DNA from: Rhizomicrobium sp.
GTDB taxonomy: Bacteria; Pseudomonadota; Alphaproteobacteria; Micropepsales; Micropepsaceae
NCBI GenBank assembly: GCA_037200045.1
Contig: JBBCHM010000003.1
Location: 58,975-122,974, forward strand
Length of the DNA stretch: 64,000 nucleotides
Direction: 5' to 3'
Positions within the stretch are counted from its first letter, which is position 1. Every line of letters begins with the position of its first letter. The notes below the pieces were generated by a model. That model was not told the origin of the DNA, did no database searches, and saw nothing but the letters and a program-made list of their open reading frames with translations. Both the position numbers and the translations under genes were made by a program. Shown here in pieces: positions 16,629 through 25,041 of this stretch.

Positions 16629-16709
16629 CCCGGGGTCTCCGTCGTTATTCCTTTGACTTGGGGGCGGCCGATTTCCGATCCTTAGGCGAGAACCGCAAAA
16701 GGAAGCCCC

Positions 16710-17657
16710 ATGAAGTACCGCAAGCTCGGCGCCAGCGACCTTACCGTATCGGAGATTTCCCTGGGTTCGTGGCTGACTTATGGCGTCGGCGTGGAGAAAG
16801 ATAGCGCGCTCGCCTGCCTGAACCGCGCCTTCGAGCTGGGCATCAACTTCATCGACACCGCGAACGTCTATGGCCGCGGCGCCGCGGAGACCTTCCTGGG
16901 CGAGGCGCTGGCAGAGCGTAAGCGCGCCTCCTATGTCCTGGCGACCAAGGTGTTCTTCCCGATGAGCGACAGCGACAAGGGCCTGTCGCGGACGCAGATC
17001 GAGAAGCAGCTCGACGCCTCGCTGAAGCGGCTCAAGACCGATTTCGTCGATCTCTACCAGTGCCACCGCTACGACGCCGACACGCCGCTGGACGAGACGA
17101 TGGAAGCCCTCACCAAGGCGGTGAAAAGCGGCAAGACGCGCTATATCGGCTTCTCGGAATGGTCGCCGAAGAACATCGAAGACGCACTCGCCCTGCCGAA
17201 GGTGGAGCGCTTCGTCTCCAGCCAGCCGCAATATTCGCTGCTGTGGCGCAAGCCCGAGGAGAAGGTCATCCCGCTCAGCGCCAAGAACGGCATTTCGCAG
17301 ATCGTGTGGTCGCCGCTGGCGCAGGGCGTGCTAACGGGAAAATACGATCCCGACGCGCCGCCGCCGGCCGGCAGCCGCGCAACGTCTGATGCGATGGGCG
17401 GCTTCATCGGCCGCTGGATGTCCAAGCCCGTACTGCAAGCCGTGCAGAAGCTGAAGCCGCTGGCGAAGGAGGCCGGCCTGACGCTGGGCCAGTTCGCGCT
17501 GGCCTGGGTGCTGCGCGAGCCCAACGTCGCGAGCGCCATCGTCGGCGCCAGCCGGCCGTCGCAGCTCGACGAGAACGCGGCGGCGAGCGGCGCCAAGGTC
17601 GATCCGGCGCTGTTCGCCAAGGCGGAAGCAATCGTGGCGGACGCGCTACTCAGCTAG
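16710..17657 (+). CDS. Aldo/keto reductase (Kv-beta-like)
   Basis: A 315-residue NADPH-dependent oxidoreductase. It begins MKYRKLGASDLTVSEISLGS. Catalytic residues are visible: Asp and Tyr in GINFIDTANVYGRGAAE, Lys in VLATKVFF and His in DLYQCHRYD. The cofactor-binding end is FALAWVLREPNVASAIVGAS. The series GSWLTYG, NFIDTANVYG and SPLAQGVLTGKY is typical of the potassium-channel-beta-like group acting on small aldehydes or ketones. Physiological substrate unknown. A dispersed repeat begins 5 bases after the stop. Confidence 0.85.
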   Translation: MKYRKLGASDLTVSEISLGSWLTYGVGVEKDSALACLNRAFELGINFIDTANVYGRGAAETFLGEALAERKRASYVLATKVFFPMSDSDKGLSRTQIEKQLDASLKRLKTDFVDLYQCHRYDADTPLDETMEALTKAVKSGKTRYIGFSEWSPKNIEDALALPKVERFVSSQPQYSLLWRKPEEKVIPLSAKNGISQIVWSPLAQGVLTGKYDPDAPPPAGSRATSDAMGGFIGRWMSKPVLQAVQKLKPLAKEAGLTLGQFALAWVLREPNVASAIVGASRPSQLDENAAASGAKVDPALFAKAEAIVADALLS

Positions 17658-17662
17658 CGCGA

Positions 17663-17702
17663 TGTCATCCGCCGCGAATGCGGCGGACCCAGTTGACGCC
17701 TG
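17663..17702 (+). repeat. Dispersed palindromic repeat, 40-bp unit
   Basis: TGTCATCCGCCGCGAATGCG begins a 40-base unit ending GTTGACGCCTG. The same 40-base framework, TGTCAT....CGCGAATG....TGACGCCTG, occurs at 22589-22628. The centre (CCGCCGCGAATGCGGCGG) is a short inverted repeat. It sits directly behind the aldo/keto reductase stop. Confidence 0.6.
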
Positions 17703-17790
17703 CGCCGCTGGCGCAGGTTTCCCCTGGGGAATCGTTGCGTTGTGGCCGCAACCGCGATTTGCTCCCTCGCAAACTCAGGGAGTGTCATCC

Positions 17791-18225
17791 ATGTCAGCCG
17801 CCGGCGTGAAACCGGCGCCCACCACCAAGGGCGCGGTGCCGTTTCTCAAAGTCCCGAAGGATGGCGAGCCCTATCTCGCCGGATCGAAGTGCAGCAAATG
17901 CGGCGAGGTCGCGGTCGGCACGCGCGAGACCTGCGGCAAGTGCGGCGCGCGGCAGGGCGTCGAGCCCATCAAGCTCGCGAGCACCGGCAGGCTCTACAAC
18001 TTCACCGTCGTGCACCGGAATTTTCCCGGCGTGCCGGTGCCGTTCATCTCCGCGATCGTCGATGTCGATGGCGGCGGCACGCTGAAGGGCAATCTTCTCG
18101 GCGTCGAGCCCGATCCGGCAAAGATCGCATTCGATATGCCGGTGAACATCGTAATCCGGCCGGTCCCGCAGAAGGACAAGGACGGTAATTCCTATCTCGC
18201 CTATTTCTTCGAACCCAGGACCTGA
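17791..18225 (+). CDS. DUF35 OB-fold / zinc-ribbon protein
   Basis: A 144-residue protein with a rubredoxin-like zinc ribbon (SKCSKCGEVAVGTRETCGKC, four Cys near residues 34-52) followed by an OB fold (STGRLYNFTVVHRNF, FISAIVDVDGGGTLKGNL). DUF35 proteins pair with SCP2-type thiolases as acyl-CoA-binding partners; known pairs act as acetoacetyl-CoA synthesis scaffolds in archaea or as retro-aldolases in steroid degradation. Here the thiolase gene follows after 12 bases, so a complex of the two is likely; the substrate cannot be told. Confidence 0.85.
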   Translation: MSAAGVKPAPTTKGAVPFLKVPKDGEPYLAGSKCSKCGEVAVGTRETCGKCGARQGVEPIKLASTGRLYNFTVVHRNFPGVPVPFISAIVDVDGGGTLKGNLLGVEPDPAKIAFDMPVNIVIRPVPQKDKDGNSYLAYFFEPRT

Positions 18226-18237
18226 GGAGCGCACACC

Positions 18238-19383
18238 ATGAGCAACGACGTCTATGTCGTCGGAACCGACATGATCAAGTTCGGGCGCTTCCCCGAGAAG
18301 ACCGTGCCCGAACTCGGCGCCCAGGCGGCGCTGATGGCGCTCGACGATTGCGGGCTGACCATCCAGGACATGCAGGCGCTCTATAGCGGCAACCTGTTCG
18401 AAGCCAGCGCCGGCGTCGGCCAGCGCATCCTGCGCGAGATCGGCCAGACCGGCATTCCGGTGGTGAACACCGCGAACGCCTGCGCCACCGGCGCGACCGC
18501 GTTCCGCGAGGGCTGGATGGCGATCAAGGCCGGCGTCTACGACATCGTGCTGTGCGTCGGTAGCGAGCAGATGGGCTCGGGCCTGCTCGGCGGCGGGAGC
18601 GGGAGCAAGGGCATTCCGACCGAAGGCCTGCTCGGCTCCGGCACGATGCCCAGCGTGTTCGCCCATGTCGGCCTGGAGCACACGCGCAAATACGGCACGA
18701 CCTTCGAGCAGTTCGCCAAAGTGTCGGTGAAGAACCACCACCATTCGACGCTCAATCCCAAGGCGATGTACCAGAAGGAGACGCCGCTGGAAGAAGTGAT
18801 GGGCGCGGAGATGATCTCCTATCCCAACACCAAGCTGATGTGCTCGGTGAACGTCGACGGTTCGGCGGCGGCGGTTCTGTGCTCGGAGAAGAAGGCGCGC
18901 GAGCTTGGACTGATGGGCCGCGCGGTGAAGGTGCGGGCCTCGGCGCTGTCGTCCGATCCCTACACGCCGCGCAACATCGCGATGATGGACTTCAACGCGG
19001 TCACGCGGCTGGCCGCCAAGACGGCGTATGAGATGGCGGGCCTCGGACCCGACGCGGTCGACCTGATCGAATTGCACGACTGCTTCGCGACGGCGGAGAT
19101 CGTGCATTACGAGAATCTCGGCATCTGCAAGGACGGCGAGGCGGGCCGCCTGATCGACACCGGCGTGACGCAACTCGGCGGGCGCATCCCGGTGAACGTC
19201 TCGGGCGGGCTTCTGTCGAAGGGCCATCCGCTCGGCGCCACGGGCATCGCGAATATCTACGAGGTGACGACGCATCTGCGCGGCGAGGCAGGGGGCCGCC
19301 AGGTCGAGGGTGCGCGCATCGGGCTGACGCATGTCGTCGGCGCCGGCAGCGCCTGTGCGGTGCACATTCTCGAAAAAGCGTAG
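18238..19383 (+). CDS. SCP2-type thiolase / lipid-transfer-like acyltransferase
   Basis: A 381-residue thiolase-fold protein. The N-terminus is DVYVVGTDMIKFGRFPEKTV; the nucleophilic Cys lies in VVNTANACATGATAFREG near residue 85. The second catalytic region is DLIELHDCFATAEIVHYENL, and the C-terminal His is in SKGHPLGATGIANIYEV. This is the thiolase subclass that works with DUF35 proteins, encoded immediately upstream. Candidate reactions are acyl-CoA cleavage or condensation in lipid, steroid or terpenoid metabolism. Confidence 0.88.
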   Translation: MSNDVYVVGTDMIKFGRFPEKTVPELGAQAALMALDDCGLTIQDMQALYSGNLFEASAGVGQRILREIGQTGIPVVNTANACATGATAFREGWMAIKAGVYDIVLCVGSEQMGSGLLGGGSGSKGIPTEGLLGSGTMPSVFAHVGLEHTRKYGTTFEQFAKVSVKNHHHSTLNPKAMYQKETPLEEVMGAEMISYPNTKLMCSVNVDGSAAAVLCSEKKARELGLMGRAVKVRASALSSDPYTPRNIAMMDFNAVTRLAAKTAYEMAGLGPDAVDLIELHDCFATAEIVHYENLGICKDGEAGRLIDTGVTQLGGRIPVNVSGGLLSKGHPLGATGIANIYEVTTHLRGEAGGRQVEGARIGLTHVVGAGSACAVHILEKA

Positions 19384-19447
19384 CGCTGTTGCGCGGACAT
19401 CGCGGCGCGGCGGGTGTAACGGCCCGCCGCGTTTCGCTTTCGCCGCC

Positions 19448-19666
19448 TCAGGAGTGTCCGGCCTTCGGCTCGCGGAACATCCACGGGAACATCAGGCCGA
19501 CCGGCACGGCCCAGAACAGGCCGGCGACGGCATAGAACACAAACGCGGCGAGGCCGCTGGCGCGCGGCAGCACCAGCACGGCGAAGCCGGAGGCGAGCAG
19601 GGCATAGACCGGCAGCCAGATCAGAATCAGGATCGTGCCGATCAGCTTCTTGACGCGCACGGTCAT
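19448..19666 (-). CDS. DUF2842 small membrane protein
   Basis: A 72-residue protein with two hydrophobic helices (KKLIGTILILIWLPVYALLA and FVFYAVAGLFWAVPVGLMFP) and the terminal FPWMFREP typical of the alphaproteobacterial DUF2842 family. Function unknown; probably an inner-membrane component. It starts at ATG 19666 (TVRVKK). The secreted TPR gene lies upstream on the same strand with 75 bases between them. Confidence 0.8.
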   Translation of the reverse strand: MTVRVKKLIGTILILIWLPVYALLASGFAVLVLPRASGLAAFVFYAVAGLFWAVPVGLMFPWMFREPKAGHS

Positions 19667-19741
19667 GCGGCGAACTTTCCAAAAAACCGATTCATGTAAC
19701 AGGCCTCGAGACGGCGCGGTCAAGCGCCGGACGGCGCCGGC

Positions 19742-21454
19742 TCAGAACCGCGAGCTCGTCAGCGTCACGTCCGCGAGCTTCCATACCTTGTCGAATTCCT
19801 TGCGTGTCGCGGCGGCGGCCGTCTTGTCGCCGAGCGCGTCCTGCGCCTGCGCCAGGCCGTAAAGCGCCCAGCCGTCGAGGCGGTAGGTCTTGAGGCTCCG
19901 CTCATAGACCTCCGCCGCCTCCTTGGCGCGGCCGGCCTGCAGCAGCGCGGCGCCAAGCAGATGGCTCGACGGCTGATGCCAATAGGGCGGCTCGGTGTAG
20001 GGCAGGGCTTCCTCCAGGTCGCGGGCCTTGGTGAAGAACGCGACCGCGGTTTCGAGATCGCCGGAGGTGCGCGCGATCTCGCCGCCGAGATCGGCCAGCG
20101 CGATCTGCGCCATCTGCTGGGCCGGAATGCCCTTGAGCGCGGCGAGGCCCGGATCGTCGATGAGCGCGGCCAGCGCCTGGCGCTCGGCCGCCGCGTTCGC
20201 CTTGTCGCCCTTGTTGGCATAAGCGAAGCCGCGCGCCAAATGCGCGATGACGAGATCGAGCTTGAGGTCGTCGGACGGCAGGGGTTCGGCGAGTATGGCG
20301 TCCCATTTGCCGAAGCGCAGCAGCGTGGCGACGGGCGTGAAGATGAAAAGCTGCACGCCGTAATTGCGCTTCACGTCGTCGGGCTTGCCGGCGGCGTTCA
20401 CCAGCCGGCGCGCCGCATCGATGGAGGCCTGGTAGCGGCCCTCCATCTCCGACGAGGTCCACAGGAAGTGGATGTTGTGGCCGTAATAGCCGACCGGATA
20501 ATAGCCCTGGGCATGGCAGGCGGCGATGTATTGCTCGTCGACCAGCGCCGCCAGCGTGTTGACCTTCGCGGCGTCCTCATAGCGGCCGATGCGGTAATAG
20601 ATGTGCGACGGCATGTGCACGATGTGCCCGGCGCCGGGCATCAGCTTTTCGAGCCGGTCGGCCGCGACCTCCGCGCGCTCCGGCGTCGTCGTCGCTTCCA
20701 CCGCATGGATATAAAGATGCAGCGCGCCCGGATGATAGGGCGAGCGCTTGATGATGCCTTCGAGCGTCGCGACGATGGCGAGGGCATGGCCCTTCGGCGT
20801 CACGCCGTCCTGTTCCCAATAATCCCAGGGCTGGGTGTCCATCATCGCCTCGGCATAGAAAGTGCCGGCGTCGAGGTCGTTCGGGTATTTCTTCCACAAC
20901 TCGCCCATGGCGCGCGCGAAGGCGTCGTCGAGGCGGGCGCGGTCCGCCTTGGGATCGGCGGAATAGCGCTCGGCCAGCGCGTTGATCCAATCGCGTTCCT
21001 CCGGCGAGGCGTAGCGCTCGAGCGCTATGGCGTTGGAGATCGCCTGCCAGGCCGGCTTGATCGCGTCGTCGGGCATCGGCAGGTTGATGTTGGAGCCCAA
21101 CGCCATGGCGACGCCCCACCAGCACATCGCGCAATGCGGATCGAGCCGCGCCCCTTCGCGGAAGGAACGGATCGCCTCGGCATGGTTGAAGCCGAACATC
21201 AGATTGACGCCCTGGTCGAACAGAAGCTGCGTCCGCGCGTTCCTCGTCGAGATCTTGTGACGGTGGCTGCCCAAGCCCTTGAAGATCGGCGCGCCGGGCT
21301 TGTCGGCCTCGCCCATATAGACGCTGGGCATCGGGTCGATCATCTTCATGCCCATGCCGCTCATCGGCATGGGCATCGACATCGGCATGGTGTCGGCGGC
21401 GAGCGCGGCCGTGGCGGCCAGCGCGAGGGTTGCTGCGGCAATCGCGATCTTCAT
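19742..21454 (-). CDS. Secreted tetratricopeptide-repeat protein with Met-rich N-terminus
   Basis: A 570-residue protein with a strong Shine-Dalgarno (GGGAGGAC before ATG 21454) and signal peptide ending ATAALAA. The mature start is Met-rich (DTMPMSMPMPMSGMGMKMID), a composition typical of Cu(I)-binding segments. TPR-like helices run through most of the rest: LFDQGVNLMFGFNHAEAIRS, CAMCWWGVAMALGSN, AGHIVHMPSHIYYRIGRYED, EDAAKVNTLAALVDEQYIAA and the C-terminal EVYERSLKTYRLDGWALYGL. Conserved CxxC and HxxxH-like pairs could bind metal. It is divergent from ctaA, with 92 bases between starts. No enzymatic activity can be inferred. Confidence 0.75.
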   Translation of the reverse strand: MKIAIAAATLALAATAALAADTMPMSMPMPMSGMGMKMIDPMPSVYMGEADKPGAPIFKGLGSHRHKISTRNARTQLLFDQGVNLMFGFNHAEAIRSFREGARLDPHCAMCWWGVAMALGSNINLPMPDDAIKPAWQAISNAIALERYASPEERDWINALAERYSADPKADRARLDDAFARAMGELWKKYPNDLDAGTFYAEAMMDTQPWDYWEQDGVTPKGHALAIVATLEGIIKRSPYHPGALHLYIHAVEATTTPERAEVAADRLEKLMPGAGHIVHMPSHIYYRIGRYEDAAKVNTLAALVDEQYIAACHAQGYYPVGYYGHNIHFLWTSSEMEGRYQASIDAARRLVNAAGKPDDVKRNYGVQLFIFTPVATLLRFGKWDAILAEPLPSDDLKLDLVIAHLARGFAYANKGDKANAAAERQALAALIDDPGLAALKGIPAQQMAQIALADLGGEIARTSGDLETAVAFFTKARDLEEALPYTEPPYWHQPSSHLLGAALLQAGRAKEAAEVYERSLKTYRLDGWALYGLAQAQDALGDKTAAAATRKEFDKVWKLADVTLTSSRF

Positions 21455-21546
21455 GGAGTCCTCCCGATCCCTGTTTCGAGCATGCGCCGGCCGCCGCGAC
21501 AAGATGGCGGCAAGACCTTGGGCGGCGGGGGCTTTATGCAGGCGTC

Positions 21547-22629
21547 ATGAGCGGATCGGCCCCGAACTTCTGGTGCAGCCGCCGGGCGGTCGGATTCTGG
21601 CTGCTGGGCGTGGCGGCGATCATCCTGGGCATGGTGACGGTCGGCGGGCTGACGCGGATCACCGGCTCCGGCCTGTCGATCACCGAATGGGACGTGATCC
21701 TGGGCGCCCTGCCGCCGCTGAACGACGCGCAGTGGCACGAGGCCTTCGCCAAGTATCAACGCATCCCGCAATACATCCAGGAGAACGCCGGCATGAGCCT
21801 TGCCGCCTTCAAGGGCATCTTCTGGTGGGAATGGGCGCACCGGCTCCTGGGCCGGCTGCTCGGCGTGATTTTCCTGGTGCCGTTCGTCTGGTTCGCCTGG
21901 ACGGGCGCGGTCCGCCGCGCCGAGTGGCCGCGCATGCTGCTGCTGTTCGTGCTCGGCGGCCTGCAGGGCTTCGTCGGCTGGTGGATGGTGGAGAGCGGGC
22001 TGGAGACGCGGGTGAGCGTGTCGCAATACCGCCTGGCGATCCATCTCGGCGTGGCGCTGATCCTGCTGGTGGCGATGGTGTGGATCGCGCTGGAATATCT
22101 GCGGCTCGGCGAAAAATCGCCGCGTGCGTCGCGAGCGCGTTTGCCTTTCGCTGTTGCCGCGCTGGTCTATGTGCAGATGCTGCTGGGCGCGCTGGTGGCG
22201 GGGTTGCACGGCGGGCTGCTCTACAACACCTGGCCGTCGATGGATGGGCGCTTCCTGCCCGAGGACGCTTTCGTGCAGCGGCCCTGGTGGATCAATTTCT
22301 TCGAGAACCCCGGCACGGCGCAATTCGATCACCGCATGGGCGCGTATGTCGTGGCGATATCCGTCTTTGTCCTGTGGTGGCGCGAGCGGGGCAGGCTGAC
22401 CGGCTGGGCACGGCGGAGCGGCAATGCGCTGCTGCACCTCACGCTGTTCCAGATCGCGCTGGGGATCGCGACGCTGCTGCTGCAGGCGCCCGAATTCCTC
22501 GCGGCGGCGCACCAGCTCGTGGCGGCGCTGCTGCTCTGCACGGCGGTGTGGCATGCGTTTGAGATGAGCCAATGCCCCAACCAAAAGGTGTCATGGCCCG
22601 CGAATGTGGGCCATCTAGGTGACGCCTGA
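21547..22629 (+). CDS. ctaA: Heme A synthase (COX15/CtaA type)
   Basis: Oxidises heme O to heme A for cytochrome c oxidase, in the inner membrane. A 360-residue protein with eight hydrophobic helices. Markers are GMVTVGGLTRITGSGLSITE, WWEWAHRLLGRLLG with heme-ligand His, VGWWMVESGL, LAIHLGVALILL, LHGGLLYNTWPSMDGRFLPE, FDHRMGAYVVAI and AAHQLVAALLLCTAVWHA. The final residues (KVSWPANVGHLGDA) are encoded by a dispersed repeat that starts at 22589, so the natural end was probably near WHAFEMSQ and the repeat supplied a new stop. Confidence 0.95.
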   Translation: MSGSAPNFWCSRRAVGFWLLGVAAIILGMVTVGGLTRITGSGLSITEWDVILGALPPLNDAQWHEAFAKYQRIPQYIQENAGMSLAAFKGIFWWEWAHRLLGRLLGVIFLVPFVWFAWTGAVRRAEWPRMLLLFVLGGLQGFVGWWMVESGLETRVSVSQYRLAIHLGVALILLVAMVWIALEYLRLGEKSPRASRARLPFAVAALVYVQMLLGALVAGLHGGLLYNTWPSMDGRFLPEDAFVQRPWWINFFENPGTAQFDHRMGAYVVAISVFVLWWRERGRLTGWARRSGNALLHLTLFQIALGIATLLLQAPEFLAAAHQLVAALLLCTAVWHAFEMSQCPNQKVSWPANVGHLGDA

Positions 22630-22715
22630 TCCGCTACCGACGGAAGATTATTTGACCCGCTACGCGGCGAGGTTGCGAATTTCAACTGGATGGCCCGCAT
22701 TCGCGGGCCATGACA
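22589..22715 (+). repeat. Dispersed repeat with inverted partner, overlapping the ctaA end
   Basis: A 40-base unit at 22589-22628 (TGTCATGGCCCGCGAATG to TGACGCCTG) matches the unit at 17663. An inverted copy of its first part lies at 22690-22715 (GCGGGCCATGACA at the end), so the whole could fold as a long hairpin with an AT-richer middle. It covers the last 13 codons of ctaA and most of the gap to the convergent metY. Confidence 0.65.
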
Positions 22716-22731
22716 ACTGAAAAACGCGGTC

Positions 22732-24003
22732 TCATCCCGCCATCGCCTGATCCAGATCCGCGATGATGTCCTCGACGCTCTCGATGCCGATGGAGAGCCG
22801 CATCACCTCGTTGCCGGCGCCGGCCCTGGCGCGTTCGTCGTCGTTCAATTGCCGATGCGTCGTCGAGGCGGGGTGGATGATCAGGCTGCGCGTGTCGCCG
22901 ACATTGGCGAGATGGCTGATCAGCTTGACGCCGTTCACCACCTTCACGCCGGCCTCATAGCCGCCCTTCAGCCCAAAGGTGAACACCGCGCCGGCGCCCT
23001 TGGGGCAATAGGTGCGGTGCAGGCCGTAGGAGGGATTGTCCTCCAGGCCGGCATAGTTGACCCATGCGACCTTGGGGTTCTGCTGCAGCCATCTGGCGAC
23101 CGCCAGCGCGTTGTCGCAATGCTTCTGCATGCGCAGCGGCAGGGTCTCGGTGCCGGTGATGACCAGGAACGCGTTCATCGGCGACAGCGCGGGCCCCAGA
23201 TCGCGCAGGCCAAGCACCCGGCAGGCTATGGCGTAAGCCATGTCCCCGAACGTCTCCCAGAGCTTCATGCCGTGATAGGACGGGCAGGGCTCGCTGAGCG
23301 TCGGATATTTGCCGCTGCCCCAGTTGAACTTGCCGCTGTCGACGATGATGCCGGCCATCGAATTGCCGTGGCCGCCGAGGAATTTCGTCGCCGAATGCAG
23401 CACGATGTCGGCGCCCCATTCGATGGGGCGGATCAGATAGGGCGAGGCCAGCGTGTTGTCGACGATCAGCGGCACGCCGCCGGCATGGGCGATGCCGGCG
23501 ATCGCCTCGATGTCGCTGATGATGCCGCCCGGATTGGCGATGCTCTCGATGAACACGGCCCTGGTGCGATCGTCGATCTGCGCCTTGAACGACGCCGGAT
23601 CGGTCGTGTCGGCCCATTTCACATGCCAGTCGAACTTGGCGAAGCCTTGCGAGAACTGGTTGATCGAGCCGCCATAGAGCTGGCGCGCCGCGACGATGTT
23701 ATCGCCGGGGCTCATCAGCGTGTGCAGCGCGATGAGCTGGGCGGCGTGGCCGGAGCCGACGGCGAGGCCGGCGCGGCCGCCTTCGAGTGCTGCGACCCGC
23801 TCCTCCAGGACCGCATTGGTCGGGTTCATGATGCGCGAATAGATGTTGCCGAAGACCTGGAGGTTGAACAGCGCCGCGGCGTGATCGGCGTCCTCGAACA
23901 CATAGGCGGTGGTCTGGTAGATCGGCGTGGCCCGCGCGCCGGTGGCGGGATCGGGCTGCGCGCCGGCATGCACCGCCAGCGTGTTGAAACCGTAGTCGGA
24001 CAT
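22732..24003 (-). CDS. metY: O-acetylhomoserine aminocarboxypropyltransferase (sulfhydrylase)
   Basis: A 423-residue PLP enzyme making homocysteine from O-acetylhomoserine and sulfide. Features are FNTLAVHAGAQPDPATGAR, TPIYQTTAYVFEDADHAAAL, YSRIMNPTNAVLEERVAALE, PLP Lys in LHSATKFLGGHGNSM near residue 207, and a long insertion (WGSGKYPTLSEPCPSYHG) typical of MetY rather than MetB/MetC. A good Shine-Dalgarno (GGAGG) precedes ATG 24003. I looked for a SAM riboswitch upstream; only a short palindrome is present. Confidence 0.92.
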   Translation of the reverse strand: MSDYGFNTLAVHAGAQPDPATGARATPIYQTTAYVFEDADHAAALFNLQVFGNIYSRIMNPTNAVLEERVAALEGGRAGLAVGSGHAAQLIALHTLMSPGDNIVAARQLYGGSINQFSQGFAKFDWHVKWADTTDPASFKAQIDDRTRAVFIESIANPGGIISDIEAIAGIAHAGGVPLIVDNTLASPYLIRPIEWGADIVLHSATKFLGGHGNSMAGIIVDSGKFNWGSGKYPTLSEPCPSYHGMKLWETFGDMAYAIACRVLGLRDLGPALSPMNAFLVITGTETLPLRMQKHCDNALAVARWLQQNPKVAWVNYAGLEDNPSYGLHRTYCPKGAGAVFTFGLKGGYEAGVKVVNGVKLISHLANVGDTRSLIIHPASTTHRQLNDDERARAGAGNEVMRLSIGIESVEDIIADLDQAMAG

Positions 24004-24021
24004 GGGGAACCTCCGTGGACC

Positions 24022-24036
24022 GGTAGAAACTCTACC
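24022..24036 (-). promoter_or_regulatory. Short palindrome in the metY leader
   Basis: GGTAGA-AAC-TCTACC, a perfect 6-bp inverted repeat with a 3-base centre, lies 19 bases upstream of the metY start. It could be a repressor operator or a small RNA hairpin near the ribosome site. Which factor binds is unknown. Confidence 0.4.
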
Positions 24037-24066
24037 AATTCTGTAGGGTATAGATCAAACGCCGCG

Positions 24067-24714
24067 TCAGAACGCGAGGCGGCCTTTCAGATCGTCGAAC
24101 GGGATCATGACATGTTCGCGATAGGCGGGGCGAGCCTTCAGCCGCTCATACCACGCCTCGACATGGGGCAAAGCAGGGCGGTCGATTTCGAGCTCGAAAT
24201 AGCGGTAGAGCTGCGCGGCGGCGGGGATGTCGCCGAACGTGAAGGTTTCGCCGGCGACGAAGGCGCCGGTCTCCAGATGCCGGTCGAGCAGCCGGAACAG
24301 GATCGCGCAGCGCGCGATGGCCTTGCGAATCGCCGGCCAGTTCCGCTGGTCCTCCGGCGTGCGGTAGAAGCCCCAGAACACGCCGTTCATGAAGGCGGGT
24401 TGGAGGTCGGCGAGCGTCCAGTCCGTCCACTGGTCGGCATGGGCGCGGATGGCGGGATCGTCCGGCCAGAGCGCGCCGGCGCCGTATTTCGCGGCGAGAT
24501 AGCGGACGATGGCGTGGCTCTCCCAGATCACCGTGCCGCCGTCGTCGATCACGGGCACGCGCCGGTTCGGATTGAGCGCGCCGAATTCCTCGGTATCGAG
24601 CAAGCCGAAAGACCCGCCCGCCGGGACGTGCTCATGCGCCAGGCCGAGTTCGCCGACGGTCCATAGGACCTTCTGCACATTGATCGAATTGCGGCGGCCC
24701 CAGATTCTCAGCAT
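24067..24714 (-). CDS. Glutathione S-transferase
   Basis: A 215-residue two-domain GST. The N-terminal thioredoxin-like domain reads LRIWGRRNSINVQKVLWTVG with the Ser/Asn activation region, then NPNRRVPVIDDGGTVIWESH (cis-Pro and the glutathione gamma-Glu loop ESHAI). The helical C-terminal domain carries FVAGETFTFGDIPAAAQLYR with the N-capping box. The arrangement is that of beta/theta-like bacterial GSTs. Start ATG 24714 fits the first strand. Confidence 0.85.
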   Translation of the reverse strand: MLRIWGRRNSINVQKVLWTVGELGLAHEHVPAGGSFGLLDTEEFGALNPNRRVPVIDDGGTVIWESHAIVRYLAAKYGAGALWPDDPAIRAHADQWTDWTLADLQPAFMNGVFWGFYRTPEDQRNWPAIRKAIARCAILFRLLDRHLETGAFVAGETFTFGDIPAAAQLYRYFELEIDRPALPHVEAWYERLKARPAYREHVMIPFDDLKGRLAF

Positions 24715-24752
24715 GCGGGGCAGACTATGTATTCGCGACGGCAATTCAACAG

Positions 24753-24980
24753 TCAGTTATGCCCGCGATGCGCCGCCCTGGCATCGCGATCGTGCTGGGC
24801 GGCGATGTGATGGCCGATGGCGCAGCCGGCCATGGCGCCGAGCACGGCATGATGGTGCAGATAATGCCCCGCGATGCCGCCGAGGATGGCGCCCTTGATG
24901 CAGCCCTTCGCCTGTGCCGCGGGCGCTGTCGCAAGACCAAGCGCCACGACCGCGAAAAGCACCGCAAGAGTCTTTTTCAT
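24753..24980 (-). CDS. Small secreted protein, His- and Gly-rich
   Basis: A 75-residue protein with signal peptide KKTLAVLFAVVALGLATAPA ending AQA. The mature part is KGCIKGAILGGIAGHYLHHH, then AVLGAMAGCAIGHHI: a glycine-zipper-like hydrophobic helix pair with many His and two Cys. Function unknown; membrane association or metal binding are both possible. Confidence 0.6.
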   Translation of the reverse strand: MKKTLAVLFAVVALGLATAPAAQAKGCIKGAILGGIAGHYLHHHAVLGAMAGCAIGHHIAAQHDRDARAAHRGHN

Positions 24981-25041
24981 CGCGACCACTCCCGTTGGAC
25001 GAAACGGAGGTAGGTACGCGGCAGGCGGATTTCAAACCCGG

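Noticed and set aside
24004..24066. SAM-II or similar riboswitch before metY.
   Set aside because: The leader is only about 60 bases, with no pseudoknot core; only a short palindrome is present.
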